From Actinophytocola sp. (GTDB taxonomy: Bacteria; Actinomycetota; Actinomycetes; Mycobacteriales; Pseudonocardiaceae), in NCBI GenBank assembly GCA_009377395.1, contig WHUB01000009.1, positions 472 through 64,471 on the forward strand: a stretch of 64,000 nucleotides of DNA. Direction: 5' to 3'. The notes beneath the pieces were generated by a model. That model did no database searches. It was not told the DNA's origin and saw only the letters and a program-made list of their open reading frames with translations. Numbering within the stretch: position 1 is the stretch's first letter; each line of letters starts with the position of its first letter. Both the position numbers and the translations under genes were made by a program. This document shows, one piece after another, positions 8,917 to 16,471 of this stretch.

Positions 8917-9096
8917 GGCCGCACCTCCTTTTGCTCGGGGGCGAGCGCGCGCCGACGATACCCTCAAGTCGGCTACTTGGACACGAAGTGGGCGGCTACT
9001 CGGACAGCAAGATCAGCATTTTCGCGCTGTGACCTTCCGAAACGGCCTAACGCCTGTGAGCCTTCTCATACGGCTGGGCTTCGCGGCGAAAAACCG

Positions 9097-9588
9097 TCAC
9101 TCCGGCACGCGTTCTGGCATCGCGAGGCCGGACAGCCGGGTCCTGATCTGAACGTGGTGGCGCTGGATCTCCTCGATCAACGACCGCGCCTGGGCGATCT
9201 CGATCTCCTCGACGCGCGGGGCGACGGCCAGCGTGCTCCGCAGCGTCTCGATGCGATCCTCCTGCGCGACGACCTGCGGGATGATCCGCTGCACCTCGTT
9301 GGCCGTCCAGCCCAGGTCGGCCCGCACCTGGTTGAGCGCCTTCTCCAGGTCGGCCAGCTTGCGGTGGTGACTGTCGAGCCTGGCCGCCGCGGTGTCGAGC
9401 CGGTGCCGGTATTTGCCGATGACCTCCTCGTGCCGGTTCAGCCGGCCCCGCTGCCGGTTCATGCGCTTACCCATGCGCTCCACCAGATTTGCCTCGGTAG
9501 GACGGAGCTTCTGCTCGATGCGGAAGTCGACCATGCGGGCGAGCCGGTCGGCGATGCGCGCTCGTAACGGGTTGCGGGAACGGGCCAC
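9097..9588 (-). CDS. Hypothetical coiled-coil protein
   Basis: 163 aa, not recognised as a named family. It is almost entirely helical and charged, with heptad-like stretches (RHEEVIGKYRHRLDTAAARL, KLADLEKALNQVRADLG, EIAQARSLIEEIQRHHVQI). There is no signal peptide or membrane segment. It is divergent from wzm, with about 140 bp between starts, so the two may share regulation. Position at the galactan export locus suggests a link to surface glycan assembly, but this is inference only. Confidence 0.7.
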   Translation of the reverse strand: MARSRNPLRARIADRLARMVDFRIEQKLRPTEANLVERMGKRMNRQRGRLNRHEEVIGKYRHRLDTAAARLDSHHRKLADLEKALNQVRADLGWTANEVQRIIPQVVAQEDRIETLRSTLAVAPRVEEIEIAQARSLIEEIQRHHVQIRTRLSGLAMPERVPE

Positions 9589-9728
9589 GGCGGTGTCCTT
9601 CAGCTCGGTTTTGTCGCGTTTCCGGGCAAATTACCAGAACCGGCCGGTTGCCCGATCGTACGACGAAACTAACCGTCACCCCTGCCTGCTCTGAAGGCGC
9701 GCGCAAGGGGTCGGTACCCTCATGGCTC

Positions 9729-10664
9729 GTGCAGGCAACAACGACGACGGAGCCACCCTCCTCGGCCAAACCCGCTGCGGTCGACACGGACAGGTCCCGC
9801 ACATTCAAGGGCGCGTTCGGCGACCTCGGCGCGGGTCTACGCGACCGCCAACTGTGGAGCCATCTGGGCTGGCAGGACATCAGGCAGCGCTACCGCCGGT
9901 CGGCGCTCGGGCCGTTCTGGATCACGCTCAGCATGGGCATCACCGCGCTCGGCCTCGGACTGCTGTACTCACAGATCTTCGGCGCCAACATCAGCACGTA
10001 CGTGCCCTACATCACGACCGGGTTCCTCACCTGGAACTTCATCATGCAGTCGCTGAACCAGGGCGCCAACACCTTCATCAAGAACGCGGGCCTGCTCAAG
10101 CACCTGCCCGCGCCGTTGACGGTCTACGCGCTGCGCACCACCTGGCGGCTGTCGATCATCTTCCTTCACAACTTCGCGATCTACATCATCGTGACCGCGG
10201 TGTTCTTCGACGACCTGGACCAGCCGTACCGGCTCATCCCCGGCGCCGCGACGCTGAATCCCGGGATCGGCTGGTGGTCCCTGTTCGCGATCCCCGGCCT
10301 CGCGATCCTGCTGCTCAACGGCGTCTGGGTGTCGCTGCTGGTCGGCATCATCTCCACCCGGTTCAGGGACGTCCCGCAGTTCATCGACTCGATCAGCAGC
10401 CTGCTGTTCTTCATGACCCCGATCGTGTGGTCCGTCGACTCGCTGACCGCCAAGTTCGGCGACGAAGCGGCATCCGGGCCACGCACCTGGGTCTACGAGT
10501 TCAACCCGATGTACCACTTCCTGCAGATCGTCCGCGCGCCGCTGACCGGCGGCCAGCTCAGCCCGAACAGCTGGTACGTCGTCCTCATCGTCACCGCCGT
10601 CGGCTGGTGCGTCACCCTGGTGGTGATGCGCAACTACCGTGCCCGCGTCTCGTATTGGGTGTGA
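9729..10664 (+). CDS. wzm: ABC-2 type polysaccharide export permease (Wzm/RfbD type)
   Basis: About 311 aa, the membrane half of a glycan exporter. Six hydrophobic segments are visible (for example PFWITLSMGITALGLGLLY, IIFLHNFAIYIIVTAVFF, LAILLLNGVWVSLLVGII), with the N-terminal amphipathic region SHLGWQDIRQRYRRSALGPF typical of ABC-2 exporters. In mycobacteria Rv3783 with Rv3781 is reported to move lipid-linked galactan across the membrane. The start is uncertain: GTG 9729 fits the family, while ORF 9648 adds an unlikely leader. wzt begins 3 bp after the stop. Confidence 0.88.
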   Translation: MQATTTTEPPSSAKPAAVDTDRSRTFKGAFGDLGAGLRDRQLWSHLGWQDIRQRYRRSALGPFWITLSMGITALGLGLLYSQIFGANISTYVPYITTGFLTWNFIMQSLNQGANTFIKNAGLLKHLPAPLTVYALRTTWRLSIIFLHNFAIYIIVTAVFFDDLDQPYRLIPGAATLNPGIGWWSLFAIPGLAILLLNGVWVSLLVGIISTRFRDVPQFIDSISSLLFFMTPIVWSVDSLTAKFGDEAASGPRTWVYEFNPMYHFLQIVRAPLTGGQLSPNSWYVVLIVTAVGWCVTLVVMRNYRARVSYWV

Positions 10665-10667
10665 CTC

Positions 10668-11663
10668 ATGGTCAGTATCGAAGTCCAGAACGCCTACGTC
10701 GACTTCCCGATCTTCGACGCCAAGAGCCGTTCGCTGAAGAAGCGCATGCTCGGCAAGGTGGGCGGCCACATCGGCACCGACCGCAAGGTGCCCGTCATCG
10801 AAGCCCTGCGCGACATCAACCTCTCGCTGGCCGAGGGCGACCGCGTCGGCCTCGTCGGCCACAACGGCGCGGGCAAGACGACCCTGCTGCGACTGCTCTC
10901 CGGGATCTATGAGCCGACCCGGGGGAAGACCAAGATCCGGGGCAGGGTCGCACCGGTCTTCGACCTCGGCGTCGGCATGGACAACGAGACCTCCGGCTAC
11001 GAGAACATCATCGTCCGCGGCCTCTACCTGGGCATGACCCGCAAGCAGATGGAGCAGCGGATCGACGACATCGCGGAGTTCACCGAGCTCGGTGACTACC
11101 TCCAGATGCCGCTGCGCACCTACTCCACCGGGATGCGGGTGCGGCTCGCGCTCGGCGTCGTGACCTCGATCGACCCCGAGATCCTGCTGCTCGACGAGGG
11201 CATCGGCGCCGTCGACGCCCGGTTCCTCGAGAAGGCGAAGGGCCGGCTCGTCGACCTGGTCAATCGCTCCGGCATGCTCGTTTTCGCCTCCCACTCGGAC
11301 GGCCTGCTGATGGAGCTGTGCACGTCGGCCATCTGGATGGACGGCGGCGAACTGAAGCAGTACGGCCCGCTGCGCGACGTCCTGACGGAGTACAAAGGCA
11401 GGGACCCGTTCGAGAAGCTGCCGCCCAGGAAGAGGGCGCGGCTGGCCGGCAAGCCCGGCGGCGGCAGGAGGAGACCGGGCAAGAAGCGTCCCGGCCCGAA
11501 CGGCAAGCCCGGCCCCGGTGGCGGCAAGGGCGGCGCCGGTGCGGGCACGGCGGCCGCCGGTGGCGGTAAGCCCGGCCCCGGCGGCGACAAGAGCGACACC
11601 GGCGGCGAACAGTCCGGCACCGGGTCCGGCGGCGGACAGACCGCCGCTGGCGGTGCCCAGTGA
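10668..11663 (+). CDS. wzt: ABC polysaccharide export ATPase (Wzt/RfbE type)
   Basis: 331 aa. The ATPase part (about residues 1-255) has Walker A GHNGAGKTTLLR, the signature YSTGMRVRLALG, Walker B ILLLDEGIGA and the switch His in VFASHS. It pairs with the upstream permease to export lipid-linked galactan. The last 75 or so residues are an unusual low-complexity tail rich in Gly, Pro and Lys (KRPGPNGKPGPGGGKGG), absent from standard Wzt proteins and probably disordered and positively charged. It lacks the beta-sandwich O-antigen-binding domain of some Gram-negative Wzt. The glfT1 start overlaps its stop. Confidence 0.9.
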   Translation: MVSIEVQNAYVDFPIFDAKSRSLKKRMLGKVGGHIGTDRKVPVIEALRDINLSLAEGDRVGLVGHNGAGKTTLLRLLSGIYEPTRGKTKIRGRVAPVFDLGVGMDNETSGYENIIVRGLYLGMTRKQMEQRIDDIAEFTELGDYLQMPLRTYSTGMRVRLALGVVTSIDPEILLLDEGIGAVDARFLEKAKGRLVDLVNRSGMLVFASHSDGLLMELCTSAIWMDGGELKQYGPLRDVLTEYKGRDPFEKLPPRKRARLAGKPGGGRRRPGKKRPGPNGKPGPGGGKGGAGAGTAAAGGGKPGPGGDKSDTGGEQSGTGSGGGQTAAGGAQ

Positions 11664-12571
11664 GCGAGCCGGGCGGGCAGCCGCTGCCCGCCGGATCGGT
11701 GGTCGCGGTCGTCGTCACCCGGCATCGGCGGGAACTGCTCGCCAACTCGCTCAAGGTCATCTCGGCTCAGACCCGGCCGGTCGATCACCTGATCGTCGTC
11801 GACAACGGCCCTGACGCGCCCGCCAGGGACGTCGTAGCGGCGGCCGGAGTGCCGCACACCTACCTGCCGTCCCACCACAACCTCGGCGGCGCTGGCGGCT
11901 TCGCGCTCGGCATGCTGCACGCGCTCGCGATGGGCGCCGACTGGGTGTGGTGCGCCGACGACGACGGCAGGCCCGCGGACGAGCACGTGCTCGAGGTGCT
12001 GCTCGACGAGGCGGCGAAGCGGGACCTCGCCGCGATCTCGCCGATGGTGGTCAACATCGACACCCCGGACCGGCTGGCGTTCCCGCTGCGGCGCGGACTG
12101 ACCTGGAAGCGCTCCTCGGCCGAGCTGGGCGAGGACTTCCTGCCCGGCATCGCGTCGCTGATGAACGGCGCGCTGTTCCGCGCCTCGACGCTCGACGTCG
12201 TCGGCGTGCCCGACCTGCGGCTGTTCTTCCGCGGCGACGAGGTGGAGGTGCACCGGCGGCTGCTGCGCTCGGGGCTGCCGTTCGGCACGTCGCTGAAGGT
12301 GCGCTATCTGCACCCTGACGGCTCCGACGAGTTCAAGCCGATGCTGTGGGGCAAGTTCCACGCGCAGGACCCGGAGAACGACGTCAAGCGGTACTTCACC
12401 TACCGCAACCGGGGCTACCTGCTCTCCCAGCCGGGCATGCGCAAGCTCGGCCTGCTCGAGGTCATCCGGTTCGGGCTGTACTTCATCGGTCACAAGCACA
12501 GCCCGCGCGAGTTCGCCCGCTGGCTCCGGCTGGTCCGTCAGGGCCAGCGCGAGCGCTTCTTCCGCTACTGA
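11660..12571 (+). CDS. glfT1: GT2 galactofuranosyltransferase GlfT1-like
   Basis: 303 aa, the length of Rv3782 (GlfT1), which adds the first galactofuranose residues to the decaprenyl-linked arabinogalactan linker. Seen: GT-A start VAVVVTRHRRELLANSLKVI, NLGGAGGFALGMLHAL, the metal-binding WCADDDGRP and the later FFRGDEVEVHRRL. The GTG start overlaps the wzt stop by 4 nt, so wzm-wzt-glfT1 is one translationally coupled operon. The set argues for an arabinogalactan-type cell wall. Confidence 0.88.
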   Translation: MSEPGGQPLPAGSVVAVVVTRHRRELLANSLKVISAQTRPVDHLIVVDNGPDAPARDVVAAAGVPHTYLPSHHNLGGAGGFALGMLHALAMGADWVWCADDDGRPADEHVLEVLLDEAAKRDLAAISPMVVNIDTPDRLAFPLRRGLTWKRSSAELGEDFLPGIASLMNGALFRASTLDVVGVPDLRLFFRGDEVEVHRRLLRSGLPFGTSLKVRYLHPDGSDEFKPMLWGKFHAQDPENDVKRYFTYRNRGYLLSQPGMRKLGLLEVIRFGLYFIGHKHSPREFARWLRLVRQGQRERFFRY

Positions 12572-12591
12572 GCGAACACCTGACGCGCCGG

Positions 12592-12619
12592 GGGCGCGGC
12601 AGAGTAGTCTGCCGCGCCC
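12592..12619. terminator. Bidirectional terminator between glfT1 and the methyltransferase
   Basis: A perfect hairpin with 12-bp arms (GGGCGCGGCAGA and its complement) and a GTAG loop lies between two convergent genes, 20 bp after the glfT1 stop and 10 bp before the methyltransferase stop. Confidence 0.8.
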
Positions 12620-12629
12620 GTGAGCGCCG

Positions 12630-13574
12630 TCAGTCTCGGTTCTGCTCCGACCGGCGGAACTGGTAGCCGGTCGCGCGCGCCAATCCGCGGTTGACCAACT
12701 CTCGCCAGCGTTTGGCCGTGACGCCTTGTTCGACGGGCTGATCCTTCACGCTGAGGGTCTTCGCGCGACCGGTCGCCAACGAAGGTTCGGCCGAAGCCGA
12801 CGCGGTGCCGCGCCGGGTTCTGAAGCTGGCCGGCGGGTCGGGCACCGGCGGGATCGACACCCCGGAGCGGCACCGCATGGTGACGCGTTTGCCCTCGGCG
12901 TAGTCGTCGACCCGGCCGGCCTCCGGGTACTCGGCCATCAGCGCGTGCCAGTCGCAGGTGTGCTCGATCTCGAAGTCATACGCGCGAAGCATCATCTGCA
13001 GCGCGGGCACCGATGGGCGGGCCACCAGCGTCGTACTGCCGTGTGCGAACTCGTCCAGCGTGGCCTGACCGGGCCGGTGCGGGCGGTCCACGTACACTTT
13101 GAGAAACGGCTCTTCCATATCCGGAACCACCGTGCTGTCCATGATCAGAAATTTCGGGTTGACCTGACGAATCCGGTACAGCAACTCGGTATGCCGATAG
13201 GTGTGATACATGTACCCCAGGCAGAGGACGACGTCCGCCTCGAAATCCTTCTGACTGAGCACATCGAATATGTCGCCGCAGAGGAATCGGTACGTGTCCG
13301 GGTCGGCGCCATAATGCGCGAGGTTCGCGTTGGCGTGGGAGACCGCTTCCTCACGAGCCTCGATGCCGGTGACGTGCGCGGCACCCGTGCGCAGCGCGGC
13401 AAATGACCACCGGCCGTCATGCGAGGCCAGATCGAGAACGCGTGCGCCCTGGAAAATATCGCTGTTCGCGCCGAATACGGCCTCATATCGGAGATTGAGC
13501 CGACCGCGTTTTGGAAACACGATACTGGTGTCAAAGAATTTTTGATAATCATCGAAGAACATTTTGAGTCCCAT
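12630..13574 (-). CDS. Class I SAM-dependent methyltransferase
   Basis: 314 aa. A Rossmann methyltransferase core is visible: motif I as ARVLDLASHDGRWSFAAL, then ACVTGIEA-like acidic strand-2 residues (VTGIEAREEAV), FLCGDIFDV and DVVLCLGYMYHTYRHTELL. It resembles the small-molecule or glycan methyltransferases found in sugar-modification clusters. The C-terminal 70 residues are low-complexity and basic. The ATG at 13574 or an inner ATG 13562 could be used; neither has a strong Shine-Dalgarno. It marks the end of the surface-glycan block. Substrate unknown. Confidence 0.78.
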   Translation of the reverse strand: MGLKMFFDDYQKFFDTSIVFPKRGRLNLRYEAVFGANSDIFQGARVLDLASHDGRWSFAALRTGAAHVTGIEAREEAVSHANANLAHYGADPDTYRFLCGDIFDVLSQKDFEADVVLCLGYMYHTYRHTELLYRIRQVNPKFLIMDSTVVPDMEEPFLKVYVDRPHRPGQATLDEFAHGSTTLVARPSVPALQMMLRAYDFEIEHTCDWHALMAEYPEAGRVDDYAEGKRVTMRCRSGVSIPPVPDPPASFRTRRGTASASAEPSLATGRAKTLSVKDQPVEQGVTAKRWRELVNRGLARATGYQFRRSEQNRD

Positions 13575-13777
13575 TCTGGGCGCCCAGACTCGGCAGTGGC
13601 GCGGACCGGCAGAGAACAGCAGGGTCCGCGGACGATGTGCGGACGGTCGCGCGGGGCGCGTTGCCGTTCCAGCAGCCAGGTGGTTATGCGGCGCCGTGTC
13701 CGCCGCTGTCGAGACGAGCCGTCCCGTCCATGTCGAACGAAGCGAGCTTGTCGTGAAGTGATGATCCGTCCCCGGAG

Positions 13778-14398
13778 TCAGGACATGGTGCGGGGCGGGG
13801 CGCGGCCGTCGAAGGTGCGATACGGCTCATGCTCGTAACGTTTCTCAGCCGAGGGCAGCGCGGCAAGGACGACTTCCCGCGGCGGCACGATCCCGCAGCC
13901 GTCGGGCAGCGCCACGTCGACCTGGTGGTGGTCGAGGATCCTTCTGCCGGTCGCGTGCTCGCGATCCTTCGGATTCCTGAGCCGATCCTCTGGTCCATGA
14001 TCCGCCGGACCGCCCGAGCGATCCGGCGGCTTCGCGCACACGTGGCGACCGGCCCCGGAGTCTTTGGCCGCTTCGACCGAATGCCGCGCGACCTTGGCGT
14101 CCGCCCGGCGCTCCTGGCTGAATGCCCACGCCGAGAGTGCCGCCATCGCCAGCACCGCGAGCAGCATCCCGAGAGCGACCAGCCGCGACCGCAATCTCGG
14201 GGCACCGCGTGCGAGGGCACTGCGCTCCCTCGCAGATCCTGCGGCGGGGTTCCACACGGTGGCGCTCCCAACGCTGGAGTCAGGTGCTGCGGCGACACTG
14301 GAACGATACCTGCTCGTTATGCGCGTCAACCGCCAGGGGTCCGATCCGCGTGATACACAAGTGTGTCGCTCCATGCGACGCGCCGCGAGGTGAGGCAT
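13778..14398 (-). CDS. Hypothetical single-pass membrane protein
   Basis: Not recognised. Of the overlapping frames here, this one alone has a convincing transmembrane helix (LVALGMLLAVLAMAALSAWAF) flanked by basic residues on the inside and QERRADAK after it. It then has a hydrophilic outer part ending in PREVVLAALPSAEKRYEHEPYRTFDG, which looks protein-like. The start is unclear; ATG 14374 or a later site may be used. Weak codon signal makes it possible that the gene is decayed. Confidence 0.4.
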   Translation of the reverse strand: MPHLAARRMERHTCVSRGSDPWRLTRITSRYRSSVAAAPDSSVGSATVWNPAAGSARERSALARGAPRLRSRLVALGMLLAVLAMAALSAWAFSQERRADAKVARHSVEAAKDSGAGRHVCAKPPDRSGGPADHGPEDRLRNPKDREHATGRRILDHHQVDVALPDGCGIVPPREVVLAALPSAEKRYEHEPYRTFDGRAPPRTMS

Positions 14399-15179
14399 GA
14401 GGCATCATGGTGCTTGTGCAACCGCTTGTTCCTAAGATGAGCTTCCGTGGGCGTCGCATGCGAACGGATCGCCCACTGATAATCCGCTGTATCACCCGGC
14501 TCGGCGCGCCCTCCCGGAACGTCGGTGCCCCCGGCGGCTTACCGTCTGCGTCATGGACGTCACGCACCCAACCGGCGACCCCTCCTGGGACGCCCTGTTC
14601 CGATTCGGACCGCGACCGGCCGGAGCCGGGCGGCAGCGATCTTGGCGACGGGGTGCGGCTGGGCCCCGGACGAAGTGCTCTGCCTGTCGTGCGCCGCCGG
14701 TATCGCAACGGTCGCTAGAACTCGCCCCGTCACGATGGGGCCGCTAGGGTTGACACAGCCAGTCGTCATCGATGATCGGTGACCTGTGCTGCACCCATTG
14801 TTTCGGCCGCGGCGTCGTCATTCAGTTGTGCGTGGCGTTCGCGGTCGGCGCGCGGGAGCAGTGGGGCGGCACGGCGTACGCGGTGTCGGCATGTCCGCGT
14901 CGCCGGTGCGAGACCGGCCAGGCGATGCGAGCTCGCCCCCGCATCCTCTCCCGATCGGCCGCGACAACGTATAACCTCACAGACCCGGGCAGCCGGGGTT
15001 GGGCAAGCGCGCGTCCCCGCCTCCGGCTGCCCGGCCTGGGTCGAGCAAGTGAGCACCATGAACCGTGACCTGGCTTGAACAGAAGATTTGAAACCTTACT
15101 GGGGCGTCGTTTTCACATGTGGTCGTGCCGTCAATTCAGCGCCGGGCGGGTATTCCCGCTACCACGTATCCTGTGGTTA
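14399..15179. other. Intergenic stretch, no supported gene
   Basis: Several overlapping frames of 60-140 aa occur on both strands, none with a domain, membrane segment or convincing ribosome site. It lies between a doubtful membrane protein and a frameshifted MerR remnant, so it may be eroded coding sequence. Confidence 0.5.
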
Positions 15180-15540
15180 TGGGACGCGAGCAGCGCATGA
15201 GCGCCCTGACCGGGCTGGAACAGTCCTTGAGCGAACGTGGGCTTGCCCCGGCACACTTGGCAGCGGCGGTACCGGGGCCAGCGCGGACAGTCGGCGAAGA
15301 AGTCGCCACCGCCACCCGCGAGGTTCAGCCCGCAGCGTTCGGCCGGCGGGCATCGGCGGTACTCGCGCCGCCAGCTCGGGTTGGCCACCCGCGCCCGCGA
15401 GCTGGTCGACCAGAGGGCACGCCGGTGGCTGCCGCGTGCCGCATTATCAGCCTCGAAGACCAGCTCGCCGCGTACGCCGACCACCAGGGCCCCGGCAGCG
15501 CCTCAGCTGGTCCTGGCCGCGGCGAGGGAAGGTGAGCCAG
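15180..15540 (+). pseudogene. Frameshifted MerR-family regulator remnant
   Basis: The parts of a MerR winged-helix protein are split over two plus-strand frames. One frame gives TREVQPA, the other continues RSAGGHRRYSRRQLGLATRA and RELVDQ, and the first frame resumes with GTPVAAACRIISLEDQLAAY. Read together these restore the conserved MerR wing and helix order, so at least two frameshifts are needed. No single start codon yields an intact protein. The assignment is by motif only. Confidence 0.45.
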
Positions 15541-15542
15541 CG

Positions 15543-15896
15543 GTGCTGCACGTGACCAGGCAGGCGATGGATGTGATCCGCGACCTGATTGCCGCCGCCG
15601 ATACGCCGACGCGGGGTGGGTTGCACATCCGGCTGCCGACCGTCCCGCGCAGCGACTTCGACCGCTTGGAGGGCGTCGATTTGGAGGTGGTCCGCGCCGC
15701 GCCGCCGAGCACGTTGCAATTGCGCGCCGGGCAGGATTGTCGACTGTTTTTGGACCTGGATGCTGCCCAGTACGTGCGGGACAAGGTCTTGCACGCCACG
15801 CACGGCACCGATGGCGCCATGCGCTTCGTACTGACCCGTACGATGCCAACAGAAGCCAGGGAAGTCGAAGTGGCCGAACCGGTGCAGGAGAGCTGA
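15543..15896 (+). CDS. HesB/IscA-like (A-type Fe-S) domain protein
   Basis: 117 aa from GTG 15543, with GGAAGG about 11 nt upstream. The order VTRQAMDVIRDLIAAA, GGLHIRLP, CRLFLDLDAAQYVRDKVLHA and MRFVLTRT matches the small HesB-like proteins of actinobacteria. The paired C-terminal cysteines that bind Fe-S in true IscA (C-x-C near the end) are absent; the only Cys is in QDCRLFL. A carrier role is therefore doubtful. The ORF track fuses it to the MerR remnant upstream, which I consider accidental. Confidence 0.6.
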   Translation: MLHVTRQAMDVIRDLIAAADTPTRGGLHIRLPTVPRSDFDRLEGVDLEVVRAAPPSTLQLRAGQDCRLFLDLDAAQYVRDKVLHATHGTDGAMRFVLTRTMPTEAREVEVAEPVQES

Positions 15897-16471
15897 CCAG
15901 GCACCACAAGCCTCTGGTTTGACCGCGGTGCGGTGACAGTCGGGGGCAGCCGATGACATCGGGCGGTCGGTGTTCCACGGGTTGCCCGTTCCACCGCGAG
16001 CTCTTGGATCATGACCGGTCATCTCCATCTGCAGGGTGGTGGGTGCCCATGTTGTGGTGATGCCGGCCGGCTGCTGTGTGTCACGCCCGCGAAGTTGGCG
16101 GTAGGCGGAGCACGGTCGCGAGCCGGTCGCGGTCAGGGTCGGTGCTCATGGTGATCGCCGGGAAACGGGGGGTGTTAGCGGACACTCAAGATGACGATCG
16201 AACGACGCTCGACGTGCACGCGGTAAGGCCATTCCTCGCCACCGATTGTGATCACCGCTCGTCCGGCATCAAGGTCGGTTCTCCTCGCTACGCTGCGGGG
16301 ACTCCACCTTGACCCCCTCCTCGACCGGCGACAGGACGCGCACGGATCGAGGAATGGACCTGATCACCTTGAGCGGCAGAACGCTGTGATACCTGGGGGT
16401 TGCGGGGTGTGGCGAGCTCCCGCGCTGGCTACGTCACCATGTGATCTGTGCTGCTTTGCATCCACACCGTC
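15897..16471. other. Intergenic stretch, no supported gene
   Basis: About 570 bp between the HesB-like gene and the molybdate transporter. Short frames exist on both strands but none is convincing. On the minus strand a roughly 30-residue tail (VITIGGEEWPYRVHVERRS) near 16170-16260 looks protein-like but has no start of its own, and may be a gene fragment. Confidence 0.45.

Noticed and set aside
14553-14747. Short ORF starting MDVTHPTGDPSWDALF
   Set aside because: The first residues look protein-like but the rest is Arg-rich shadow sequence, with no ribosome site.
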